Origin: Actinomycetota bacterium
Lineage (GTDB): Bacteria > Actinomycetota > UBA4738 > HRBIN12
DNA length: 9,654 nucleotides
Direction of reading: 5' to 3'
NCBI GenBank assembly: GCA_005885325.1
Contig: VAYX01000137.1
Coordinates: forward strand, 1-9,654
Shown piece by piece: positions 1-6,075 of the stretch; position 1 is the stretch's first letter, and every line of letters begins with the position of its first letter. The notes beneath the pieces are model-generated. The model was given only the letters and a program-made list of their open reading frames with translations, did no database searches and was not told the DNA's origin. Made by a program: the position numbers and the translations under genes.

Positions 1-72
1 GCCCCAGAGCGCGGAGGCGGCGCGATTTCGCTGCTCCGGGGTCATCAGTTTCCACAACCGTGAAGGCGTCAC
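1..72 (-). CDS. Hypothetical protein, N-terminal fragment cut by the window edge
   Basis: An open frame on the minus strand runs off position 1. The favoured start is a GTG at 70-72, with an AGGGG Shine-Dalgarno-like sequence (complement of 80-84) seven bases upstream. That sequence overlaps the TAG stop of the cupin gene, so the two genes would be translationally coupled. An ATG at 43-45 in the same frame is an alternative start but has a weaker upstream site. Only 24 residues are visible, beginning VTPSRLWKLMTPEQRNRAAS. They look like an amphipathic helix and have no recognisable domain. The function is unknown, and the call rests on spacing and coding-like composition only. Confidence 0.4.
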   Translation of the reverse strand, partial: MTPSRLWKLMTPEQRNRAASALWG

Positions 73-82
73 GCGAAATCCC

Positions 83-559
83 CTACCCGGCCGCGCTGAG
101 AACCTTCCCGCCGACCTCGACCGACTTGGCGTCGATGAGAATCACTGCCAGCACGCACGGCGCCGTGCCGTTGTTGGCCCAGTTGTGGATGGTGCCCCGC
201 TGCACCATGACGTCGCCGGCCTTGAGATGCACGACCGAGCCGTCGAGCTCCATGTCGATCTCGCCCGAGATGATCACGATGTAGTCGATCGAGTCGGTGC
301 GGTGATTGCGCGCCGCGAGACCCGGCGCGAACTCGATGATGCGAAAGATCGTCCCGTTCTTCAGGGTCGTCGCGACCTTGCGCAGCCCCTCGTCGGCGGC
401 ACCGTCGTTATTGGCCGGGAATCCTTCCGTCGTCCAGATGTTACAGGCCGTCGCGCCCGGCCGGCCCGACGCGACGTTCTTCGAGACCTCGTCGATCTTC
501 ACGATCGCCTTGCCGTTCGCGTCGTGGCCCGTGATCACTCGCCGCACCTGCAGTGCCAT
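83..559 (-). CDS. Single-domain cupin protein
   Basis: A 158-residue protein. A strong AGGAGG six bases before the ATG at 557-559 fixes the start, although the frame is open further upstream. The cupin fold is supported by motif 1 around residues 80-99 (G80, H86, T88, D92, G99) and motif 2 around 115-129 (G115, D116, G122, H125, N129). Motif 1 has HRT and Asp where the textbook cupin has HxH and Glu. As I recall, the HRTxSxDY form is normal for one large group of small bacterial and fungal cupins, so I do not read it as damage. Such proteins are cytoplasmic and often sit beside catabolic genes, and their ligands are mostly unknown. The gene is divergent from the DUF4239 gene and runs into the edge fragment downstream. 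Cupin membership is quite certain; the reaction is not known. Confidence 0.88.
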   Translation of the reverse strand: MALQVRRVITGHDANGKAIVKIDEVSKNVASGRPGATACNIWTTEGFPANNDGAADEGLRKVATTLKNGTIFRIIEFAPGLAARNHRTDSIDYIVIISGEIDMELDGSVVHLKAGDVMVQRGTIHNWANNGTAPCVLAVILIDAKSVEVGGKVLSAAG

Positions 560-737
560 CTGTCGCCTCCTGGATCTCGAATGTCCGCTTCGCGGCCCAT
601 GATAGCCGGTCCGCCGTCCGCCATGTCGTTCGCTCTCGCCGGTGCCTCGGCAGGCGTCGGCCGATCGGCACGCGCCCCGCGCGAGGTACACTGAGCCGGC
701 TTTCGGAGCATCCAACTCGCAGTCGCGAGGACTCGAC
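560..737. promoter_or_regulatory. Divergent intergenic region, probable promoters for the cupin and DUF4239 genes
   Basis: This gap of 178 bases separates two divergent starts, so at least two promoters are expected here. On the minus strand TATCAT (complement of 599-604) is a possible -10 box for the cupin. On the plus strand TACACT near 686-691 is a possible -10 box for the membrane protein. Neither has a convincing -35 hexamer at 16-18 bases. No operator palindrome or riboswitch-like fold was seen. Confidence 0.3.
566..571 (-). promoter_or_regulatory. Shine-Dalgarno site of the cupin gene
   Basis: The complement reads AGGAGG, six bases upstream of the ATG at 557-559. It decides the start, because the reading frame continues open for over 400 bases upstream. 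That upstream part lies antisense to the divergent membrane-protein gene and has no cupin character. Confidence 0.8.
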
Positions 738-1544
738 ATGAGCCACGGAACAGCCGTCTTCCTGTTCACCTCCAGCTTGTTCTTGGGCATGCTGCTCTTC
801 CTGGAGATCGGCCGCCGCCTCGCCCTCCGGCGACTGCAAGACGATTCGAGCGCCGCCGCCGAGGGCATCGGCGCGGTCGACGGCGCGGTTTTCGCCGTGC
901 TGGGGCTCCTCATCGCGTTTACCTTCTCCGGAGCGACCACCCGATTCGACGCGCGGCGCCAGCTGATCGTCGAGGAGACCAACCATATCGGCACGGCCTA
1001 CCTCCGGCTCGACGTGCTCCCCGCCGACCTCCAGCCGGCGCTGCGCGAGAGCTTCCGGCGCTACCTGGATTCTCGGATCGAGACTTATCGGAAGATTCCG
1101 GACATGACGGCCGTCCGGGAGTCCCTGGCTCGCGGCAACGAATTGCAGCGAGAAATCTGGCGCCAGGCGGTCGAGGCCGTCCAGGCCGACGGCGCGCCGC
1201 TGACGGCGCCGATGCTCCTGCTGCCCGCGCTGAACGCGATGATCGACATCGCGACGATCCGAACCATGGCGGCGCAGATGCACCCGCCGAGGGTGGTCTT
1301 CGTGATGCTGTTTGGGCTGACGCTGGTGGCGTCCTTCCTGGCGGGCTACGGCATGACTGGCAGCAAGGTGCGCAGCCGCTTCCACATGATCGGATTCGCG
1401 CTCGTCATAGCGATCGCGGTGTTCGTGATCCTCGATATCGAGTACCCCCGCTTGGGGTGGATTCGAGTGGACGCCTTCGATCAGGCACTGGTCGATCTGC
1501 GCGAGAGCGTGAGTCGAGACGTGCCGGGCCCCGAACCGAAGTAG
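738..1544 (+). CDS. DUF4239 (bestrophin-like domain) integral membrane protein
   Basis: A 268-residue inner-membrane protein. The ATG at 738 is chosen because GAGG (727-730) lies seven bases upstream and translation then begins directly with a membrane segment; earlier in-frame starts add charged, non-membrane sequence. Four hydrophobic segments are visible at about 4-22, 46-66, 185-205 and 217-234. They flank a long soluble loop rich in Arg and Glu (about 68-180). The stretch from about 42 to 100 includes EGIGAVDGAVFAVLGLLIAF, then FSGATTRF, EET and IGTAYLRLDVLP. This matches DUF4239, a family with a bestrophin-like layout whose function is not established. Ion-channel activity would be speculation. 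The gene stands alone on the plus strand, followed by a hairpin candidate and an MscS remnant. Confidence 0.85.
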   Translation: MSHGTAVFLFTSSLFLGMLLFLEIGRRLALRRLQDDSSAAAEGIGAVDGAVFAVLGLLIAFTFSGATTRFDARRQLIVEETNHIGTAYLRLDVLPADLQPALRESFRRYLDSRIETYRKIPDMTAVRESLARGNELQREIWRQAVEAVQADGAPLTAPMLLLPALNAMIDIATIRTMAAQMHPPRVVFVMLFGLTLVASFLAGYGMTGSKVRSRFHMIGFALVIAIAVFVILDIEYPRLGWIRVDAFDQALVDLRESVSRDVPGPEPK

Positions 1545-1557
1545 CCGCAGTCATGGG

Positions 1558-1589
1558 GCGAGCCCTCGCAGTCTATCCGGGGGGCTCGC
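1558..1589 (+). terminator. Candidate hairpin after the DUF4239 gene
   Basis: GCGAGCCC (1558-1565) and GGGCTCGC (1582-1589) form an eight-base-pair perfect stem with a 16-base loop, 13 bases after the stop at 1544. No T-tract follows, so it is not a classical intrinsic terminator. It could slow polymerase or protect the 3' end, or be chance in GC-rich DNA. Confidence 0.25.
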
Positions 1590-1591
1590 GA

Positions 1592-1735
1592 GACCTCGCC
1601 CTGGAGATCACCCACTTCCACGATGTCGCCCACTCGGATCGGCCGCTCGAAGAGCAGGATCAGCCCCGAAACGAAGTTGTTCACGATGCTCTGCAGACCG
1701 AAACCGAGGCCAACGCCGAAGGCGCCGGCCAGGCC
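1592..1735 (-). pseudogene. Remnant of an MscS-type mechanosensitive ion channel
   Basis: Minus-strand translation gives 48 uninterrupted codons matching the most conserved part of the MscS channel. It begins GLAGAFGVGLGFGLQSIVNN and continues through FVSGLILLFERPIRVGDIVEV to GDLQGEV. That covers the Gly/Ala-rich pore helix and the start of the cytoplasmic beta domain. A complete MscS homologue has about 280 or more residues, with N-terminal membrane helices and a C-terminal alpha/beta domain, and neither is present. Upstream, similarity ends a few codons before the stop of the secreted-protein gene at 1743. Downstream, sequence past GEV loses resemblance, although the frame stays open to 1481. 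No promoter or own start is evident; the first possible start (GTG 1682-1684) lies inside the pore motif. I read it as a gene fragment left by deletion or recombination. Fragment identity is strong; how it arose is inference. Confidence 0.8.
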
Positions 1736-1742
1736 TCGCCGA

Positions 1743-2192
1743 CTACTTCTTGAGCTTGACGCTGACCCCGCCTTGCGCGAACGAGAGCTTGACGCCTTGC
1801 GCCGTCGCGACCAGTGCCAGCTCGACGCCGTTCTGGTTCTTCAGCACGGCCGCGCCCGCCCCGGCGCCTGCCGCGCCGCCGGAAGCTATCAGAGCGTAGG
1901 TCCCGTCGAAGTCTTCCAGCTTCTGTAGATTTTTGACCTCACCCCGAGCGGTGACTTTCGCGACGCCAAGATCGAGGACGCTCAGGCCCTCGACCGTGAA
2001 ACGGTGCTTCTTTCCGCGATATTCCAGAACTCCGTCGCCCCAGCTCACGCCCACGCCGACCGCAACCGATTTGCTCTCGACGGTGAGCTTCCCGCTCGTA
2101 TCGCCCTGGGCGGGTGCCTTGGAGCTTGCCGCCATGAGGATCGCCATGCCGAGCCCGAGCACCGTGAGAAGCACCGTCGTCTTGCGCATCAT
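1743..2192 (-). CDS. Small secreted protein of unrecognised family
   Basis: A 149-residue protein with a clear Sec signal peptide. It has a basic start (MMRK), a hydrophobic core at about 7-22, and a probable cleavage after APA near residue 28. The first of two adjacent ATGs is favoured because GGAGGG (complement of 2199-2204) lies six bases before it. The mature part is rich in Gly, Val and Lys and looks all-beta. It contains VGVGVSWGDGVLEYRGKKHR (44-63), a GLSVLDLGVAKV segment, EDFDGTY, a Gly/Ala-rich loop (105-115) and KNQNGVELAL. Similar small exported proteins occur widely as uncharacterised proteins, and some resemble the DUF1134/EipA group, but I cannot assign that with confidence. It follows the DUF4105 gene with an 82-base gap and could be the last gene of that operon. 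A role in the envelope is inferred from export only. Confidence 0.75.
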   Translation of the reverse strand: MMRKTTVLLTVLGLGMAILMAASSKAPAQGDTSGKLTVESKSVAVGVGVSWGDGVLEYRGKKHRFTVEGLSVLDLGVAKVTARGEVKNLQKLEDFDGTYALIASGGAAGAGAGAAVLKNQNGVELALVATAQGVKLSFAQGGVSVKLKK

Positions 2193-2274
2193 TGAATGCC
2201 CTCCGTAAGGTAATGGCGAACTACACAGCCCGCGGGTCCTTGATCTCGTTGAGAAGCTTCTGGGCCGCCCATCA

Positions 2275-3279
2275 TCAGGGCACTCCCACCCGGATCAGCC
2301 GCGAGAAGTCGGGGGACTTGTCGGCGGCCTGGGCTCGCGCGTTGATGTGGCCGCGGCGCTTCAGCTCCTCGAACGGCAGGCTCCGGTCGAAGCGGCCCTG
2401 CTCGTAGATGTACTCCGGCGCGTAGCCGGTGAGCAGGATCTTCCACGACATGGGGATGTGGCCGCGATTCATGGTGGTGTGGGCGTAGATCATGGTCGTG
2501 CAGTTGGTCGTCAGCGTGTTGTAGAAGCGGGGCTGCTCTTTCAGCTTGTTGATGTCCCGGATGTAGTCCAGGAAGGCGTGCCGGATGTTTTCGATCGGCG
2601 CCACCGCGCGGAACATGTACACCTCTTCCAGCGGCGCCTTCCGGTAGTTGGTCCGCACGCGAATGACGTCGCGCTCGTCCCCGACCACGTAGAACAGCTC
2701 GTACTGCCGGAAGAAGCCCGCGATCGTCGAGTACTCCTTCGAGCGCGTCTTGCGCACCTCGATGGAGATGGGGAGATGCTCGTCACCGAAGCCGAAGCTG
2801 ACGAAGATATGGGCGATGGCCGGGCCTATCCAGTACACGGCCATCAGATCGGCCCGGTCAAGCCGGCGCATGTCGAAGGTGCGATCGTAGTACGCGGGCG
2901 TGAAGTCGGTTTCCGTCCGGTAGTCGAAGTTTCGGATATTGTGGACGGTCACCAGATCGCCGTTGATGGTGGCGTAGGGAAGCACCGCCACCTCCGTCTG
3001 CCAGTCCCGGTCGTTCGACGGTTTCGGGCTATTCCACGCGACCACCACCAGCACGAGACCCGCGACGAAGGCGACGAACGCCCACCGGCGCACGCGGCGC
3101 ACGGCCAGCCCCGCGATGGCGGCGAGCCCGAGCGCGGCGAAGGCCCAGGCCAGCGCCGTACGCACCAGCTCCGGCCCGGGCACGATATAGAAGAGAACGA
3201 GCGCGCCCCAGCCGGTCACGGCCGCAATGACGAGACCGACGACGATCGATCCGAGGACGATCAGGATTCGACGACCCAT
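2275..3279 (-). CDS. DUF4105 (Lnb N-terminal domain-like) membrane protein
   Basis: A 334-residue protein. The N-terminus carries three hydrophobic segments (about 5-32, 42-60 and 66-82), which anchor a large soluble domain that probably faces the periplasm. The domain (about 90-310) matches DUF4105: NIRNFDYRTETDFTPAYYD (114-132), AHIFVSFGF with H157, EVRK, YELFYVVGDERD (193-204), and TLTTNCTTMIYAH (255-267) with C260. The conserved His and the Cys of the NC motif suggest a papain-like, NlpC/P60-related fold, and I infer these are the catalytic pair. Family members are suspected peptidases or amidases, but activity is unproven for most. The ATG at 3277-3279 lies four bases past the stop of the PGPGW gene and has no good Shine-Dalgarno, which suggests translational coupling. 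A TTG at 3328-3330 is a less likely start. Confidence 0.85.
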   Translation of the reverse strand: MGRRILIVLGSIVVGLVIAAVTGWGALVLFYIVPGPELVRTALAWAFAALGLAAIAGLAVRRVRRWAFVAFVAGLVLVVVAWNSPKPSNDRDWQTEVAVLPYATINGDLVTVHNIRNFDYRTETDFTPAYYDRTFDMRRLDRADLMAVYWIGPAIAHIFVSFGFGDEHLPISIEVRKTRSKEYSTIAGFFRQYELFYVVGDERDVIRVRTNYRKAPLEEVYMFRAVAPIENIRHAFLDYIRDINKLKEQPRFYNTLTTNCTTMIYAHTTMNRGHIPMSWKILLTGYAPEYIYEQGRFDRSLPFEELKRRGHINARAQAADKSPDFSRLIRVGVP

Positions 3280-3283
3280 CGCG

Positions 3284-3817
3284 TTAGAAGCGCCCGGAGG
3301 CGCGGAGTCCGGCGACGACCGCAGTCGCAACGGTCAGGACGAGCCATCGGCCAGTCCGTACGATGGATCTCGAAGCGACGCTCCGAAGACGGGAAGCCAG
3401 CGAGAACTCTAGCATTCGAGGGACTCTAGCGGCGGCCCCGGAGCGCCCACAACTGGACTGTCGGCGTGGCCTACTTGGACCATCGTCGGGGCCGATCCGA
3501 TCCCCTCTCATGCGGGCTTCGACGAGATGAAAGAGCTTCGGATACCGGCGCGCCAGCGCGACGTACTTCTTGCGGAGCCAGCGGCTTTCGGGCAACAGGA
3601 CGAAGATGCCGAGGAGCACGACGAGCAGGCCCGGGCCCGGAATGCCGGGGATCGAGAGCACGAGCCCGAGGATGATCAGCGCGATGGCCGCTCCCCATCG
3701 CGCCAGCCGCCTGACGAATCGAGCGAGCGTTATCCCGGTGACTCGAACGCGAGCGTCGCGTAGCGCATGAAGATGCCGCCGCGCGGCTCGGCCAGCGGGC
3801 CGTTCCCGACCAGGCAC
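3284..3817 (-). CDS. PGPGW-type transmembrane protein with C-terminal extension
   Basis: The core (codons from about 3742 downward) reads FVRRLARWGAAIALIILGLV, then IPGIPGPGLLVVLLGIFVLL, then PESRWLRKKYVALARRYPKL. This is the two-helix hairpin of the PGPGW putative membrane protein family, with PGIPGPG at the turn and a basic segment after helix two. The start is unclear. No ATG, GTG or TTG occurs near the domain start; the nearest usable one is the GTG at 3815-3817, which would overlap the upstream gene by 88 bases. The frame also continues beyond the usual family end for roughly 65 codons. That extension has a low-complexity Arg/Ser/Pro linker and a third hydrophobic stretch, WLVLTVATAVVAGLRA, ending in TAA at 3284-3286. 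An internal ATG at 3413-3415 could begin a separate 43-residue peptide, but no Shine-Dalgarno is seen. The family function is unknown. The core call is firm; the ends are not. Confidence 0.65.
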   Translation of the reverse strand: MPGRERPAGRAARRHLHALRDARVRVTGITLARFVRRLARWGAAIALIILGLVLSIPGIPGPGLLVVLLGIFVLLPESRWLRKKYVALARRYPKLFHLVEARMRGDRIGPDDGPSRPRRQSSCGRSGAAARVPRMLEFSLASRLRSVASRSIVRTGRWLVLTVATAVVAGLRASGRF

Positions 3818-4245
3818 GCGATGACGTGCCTGGCGCCGACCACCGCGCTCCCGCTCACCTCCACGCGATGCTGGGCGTTGAGGCCGACGATGACGCCGGT
3901 GCTGCGGTCGATCTTCCCGTCGATCCAGATCTCGCCGTAGTTGTCGATGTTGGTCTCGAACCAGACGCGCGAGCCCGCCAGCGCGGTCCCGCCGATCGTC
4001 GCGGGCACCTCGACCGTGATCCGGTACCACGCGAAGGTGAAGCCCACCGAGCGGCTCTCGCGGATGTTGCGACAGATCTCCCAGCCCGAATCGTCGTGGT
4101 CGGCCAGTCGCGCGGGGGTCGACGAGAGCTGCGCCACGAGTCCCTCGTTGGGCGCCCCGGGAACCAGTCCCGCCGCCACGCGCCACTCGCCCTTGACGTG
4201 TCGTCGATCGTCGGCCTTGTTCAGGTCCAGCGCCACTCTCGGCAT
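3730..4245 (-). CDS. Galactose-binding-like (jelly-roll) domain protein
   Basis: A 171-residue protein starting at the ATG at 4243-4245, with AGGGGA (complement of 4251-4256) five bases upstream. The pattern resembles the sugar-binding N-terminal domain of family 2 glycosidases and other galactose-binding-like folds. It has D52-SGW early, FAWYRITVEVP (71-81), a buried strand GSRVWFETNIDNYGEIWIDG (91-110) with the D-x-Y-x-x-x-W-x-(N/D)-G turn, a turn near GV/GLN at 117-123, and the terminal strands VIACLVGNGP and GGIFMRYATLAFE. There is no signal peptide and no catalytic domain, so it would be a stand-alone cytoplasmic binding domain. It appears to be the first gene of the minus-strand run and is divergent from the alpha/beta hydrolase. 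Its ligand is unknown; carbohydrate binding is inference from the fold. Confidence 0.7.
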   Translation of the reverse strand: MPRVALDLNKADDRRHVKGEWRVAAGLVPGAPNEGLVAQLSSTPARLADHDDSGWEICRNIRESRSVGFTFAWYRITVEVPATIGGTALAGSRVWFETNIDNYGEIWIDGKIDRSTGVIVGLNAQHRVEVSGSAVVGARHVIACLVGNGPLAEPRGGIFMRYATLAFESPG

Positions 4246-4336
4246 CGGTGTCCCCTTTCCGCCGTTCGAGCCGGGACAGTATACGCGTGCGGAGTGGGGC
4301 GCCGGACCGTAGAATGCCGCCCGGGAGGGACAGCCG
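4246..4336. promoter_or_regulatory. Divergent promoter region between the jelly-roll and alpha/beta hydrolase genes
   Basis: Ninety-one bases separate two divergent starts. On the minus strand TATACT (complement of 4278-4283) is a good -10 box, about 33 bases before the jelly-roll ATG. On the plus strand TAGAAT (4310-4315) is a possible -10 box about 21 bases before the hydrolase ATG. Neither has a convincing -35 hexamer. The plus-strand Shine-Dalgarno GGGAGG is at 4323-4328. The region presumably drives both gene sets. No regulator gene is present in the window. Confidence 0.4.
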
Positions 4337-5194
4337 ATGACCGATGCCCCGCGCGCCGTCCACGAGAAGAACGTCACCCTGCCCAATGGCCTCACGATCC
4401 ATTACTACGAGTGGCCCGGGCCCGGGCCCAACCTGGTGCTCCTGCATCCGTCGTCGGGCTACGGGCGCATGTGGGAGGCGACGGCGAGCGCGCTCGGCTC
4501 GCGCTGCCACGTCTACGCGCTCGACCAGCGCGGTCACGGCGACAGCGGGCGGCCGGACGGCGACTACTCCGCCGAGGAGTACGCCGGCGACCTGCTCCTG
4601 TTCTTCCACGCCGTGGGAATCGACAAGGCGATCGTCGCCGGCCAGTCGCTCGGCGGCCGCGTCGGGCAGGTCTTCGCCGCGATCCATCCGGAACGGATCC
4701 AGGGTCTGGGGCTCGTCGGCGGACCGCACACCAGCAATTTCTTTCCGTCCCGGGCGGAGACGATCAAGGTGCTCGGCGCGGCGAACCGGATGCTCGAGTC
4801 GCCGACCGAGTTCCCGTCCCTCGACGCCGCCTACGCCTATCTGAAATCGGCGCGCCCGCGCGACGGGGAATCCACGCTCCGCCATCGGCTCGAGCACAAC
4901 TTCAACAAGACCGGCGCCGGCGTCGCCGTCAAGTACGACAAGGTGCGCGTCGCGATCGGTCTGGCGCACATGGCCGACGATCTCCGGAAGTACGCGGCCC
5001 GGGCCGCCTGCCCGGTGGCGATCCTGCGCGGCACCCGCACCGCCGAGCTGACGCTGGCCGAGGCGAAGGAGATCGCCGGCTGCTGGAAGAACGCCGCCGT
5101 GGTCGACGTCGAGGGCGACTACGCGCTTCAGATGGAAAATCCGGCGGGCCTGGCCGAGGCGCTGCTGGCGCTCGCCGCCCGCGCCGCAAGCTGA
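4337..5194 (+). CDS. Alpha/beta hydrolase-fold protein with altered catalytic residues
   Basis: A 285-residue protein. GGGAGG at 4323-4328 supports the ATG at 4337. The fold is clear: NLVLLHPSSGYGRMW (32-46) for the first strand and oxyanion loop, ALDQRGHGDSGRP (61-73), and the nucleophile elbow AGQSLGGRVG (101-110) with S104. Typical homologues include esterases, C-C bond hydrolases and haloperoxidase-like enzymes of 260-290 residues, so the length is normal. The other triad members look replaced. The usual GH near the C-terminus, seen in relatives as GHALQxENP, is here GDYALQMENP, with Y262 in place of His. The acidic residue after the RG at the end of strand six is also shifted or absent (RGTRTAELT, 231-239). 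It may be a non-hydrolytic member or use another base. It begins a three-gene plus-strand set. Confidence 0.85.
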   Translation: MTDAPRAVHEKNVTLPNGLTIHYYEWPGPGPNLVLLHPSSGYGRMWEATASALGSRCHVYALDQRGHGDSGRPDGDYSAEEYAGDLLLFFHAVGIDKAIVAGQSLGGRVGQVFAAIHPERIQGLGLVGGPHTSNFFPSRAETIKVLGAANRMLESPTEFPSLDAAYAYLKSARPRDGESTLRHRLEHNFNKTGAGVAVKYDKVRVAIGLAHMADDLRKYAARAACPVAILRGTRTAELTLAEAKEIAGCWKNAAVVDVEGDYALQMENPAGLAEALLALAARAAS

Positions 5195-5212
5195 ACCACC
5201 GAGGAGGACGCC

Positions 5213-6043
5213 ATGGCCACCGAGTCGCTCGCCGAGCTGGTACGCTTCGCCCCGGACGTCTACGGCGTTCGCTGGGTGAACCACGTCGCGCTGTTCATCG
5301 TGACCGACGCGGGCGTCATCCTGGTCGACGCGAACGGACAGCTCAACCCGCGCACGCCGGCCCTGATCAAGGAAGCGATCCGCTCGGTCACGCCGCAGCC
5401 GGTGAAGTACTTCGTCTACAGCCACTCCGCCTTCGACCACAGCACCGGGGGGGCCGTGTTCGCGGACACCGCGCGCTACGTGGGGCACAAGAACACCGTC
5501 GAGCGCATCAGGGCCGCGAATGATCCGACGACGCCCGTGCCCGACCTGGTCTTCGACCAGAAGACGACCCTGGAGCTGGGCGGGCGCCGCGTCGACCTCT
5601 ATCCGGCCGATCTCTCGTCCACCGACGACTACATCGTGGTCCACGACGCGACGGGTCGGGTCGCGATGTTCGTCGACCTGATGCAGCCGCGCAACGTCCC
5701 GTTCCGCACGCTGCTCGGTCACCCCGAGCGTATCGTCGAGCGTCTGCAGTGGCTCGAGGACAAGCTGGACTTCGACGTCATCGTCTCCGGGCACGCCACG
5801 CCGCAGATGAGCGGCACCAAGCACGACGTCGCCGAGCAGCGGGGCTACTATCGCGACCTCTCGGACGCGATCGCGACGGCGCGCGCCGCCGGCGTGGCGG
5901 ACAGCTCACCGGAGATGACAACGCGGGTGGGCGCGATCCTGCACCCGAAGTACGGAGCGTGGCGGCGCTTCGACGAGTTCCTGGCCCTGAACATCCGGGG
6001 CATGATCGCCTGGCGCGCCGGGCAGACGCCCTCGGCCCACTGA
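5213..6043 (+). CDS. Metallo-beta-lactamase-fold protein with incomplete metal site
   Basis: A 276-residue protein starting 18 bases after the hydrolase stop, with GAGGAGG (5201-5207) ahead of the ATG. The fold is shown by NHVALFIVTDAGVILVDANG (23-42), the metal loop YSHSAFDHSTGGAVFAD (69-85), AMFVDLMQP (151-159) with D155, and IVSGHATPQMSGTKHDV (190-206) with H194. The family hallmark HxHxDH is here HxAxDH (H71, A73, D75, H76). The His expected in the segment PADLSSTDDYIVV (131-143) is also missing. D75, H76, D155 and H194 remain, so one metal could still bind. It lacks a signal peptide and is probably cytoplasmic. Family members hydrolyse thioesters, lactones, phosphodiesters and more, and the substrate cannot be inferred. 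It sits between the alpha/beta hydrolase and the amidohydrolase in a tight operon. Confidence 0.85.
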   Translation: MATESLAELVRFAPDVYGVRWVNHVALFIVTDAGVILVDANGQLNPRTPALIKEAIRSVTPQPVKYFVYSHSAFDHSTGGAVFADTARYVGHKNTVERIRAANDPTTPVPDLVFDQKTTLELGGRRVDLYPADLSSTDDYIVVHDATGRVAMFVDLMQPRNVPFRTLLGHPERIVERLQWLEDKLDFDVIVSGHATPQMSGTKHDVAEQRGYYRDLSDAIATARAAGVADSSPEMTTRVGAILHPKYGAWRRFDEFLALNIRGMIAWRAGQTPSAH

Positions 6044-6063
6044 GAAGTACGCAGGACGCGATC

Positions 6064-6068
6064 GGAGG
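6064..6068 (+). promoter_or_regulatory. Shine-Dalgarno site of the amidohydrolase gene
   Basis: GGAGG sits seven bases before the ATG at 6076. It separates the true start from the long open upstream frame that overlaps the MBL gene, and from the ATG at 6071, which is in another frame and hits a stop after two codons. Confidence 0.8.
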
Positions 6069-6075
6069 ACATGCC

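Noticed and set aside
438..560. Apparent loss of the HxH metal motif in the cupin (HRT and Asp instead)
   Set aside because: As I recall, the HRTxSxDY pattern is normal in a large subgroup of small cupins, so it is not evidence of decay or novelty here.
2347..3429. A plus-strand open frame of 360 codons opposite the DUF4105 gene
   Set aside because: It is rich in His, Arg, Asp and Val with no domain, and it is antisense to a protein with clear family motifs. It is a shadow frame.
3284..5824. A minus-strand open frame of over 800 codons spanning several genes
   Set aside because: It is antisense to the alpha/beta hydrolase and most of the MBL gene and out of frame with the jelly-roll gene. 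Its composition is the Arg/Gly/Asp-rich pattern typical of shadow frames in GC-rich DNA. Only the PGPGW part at its end is real.
5749..6075. Upstream in-frame extension of the amidohydrolase into the MBL gene
   Set aside because: A good GGAGG and ATG at 6076 give a product starting with a Tat signal. The extension is low-complexity Arg/Ala sequence out of frame with the MBL protein.
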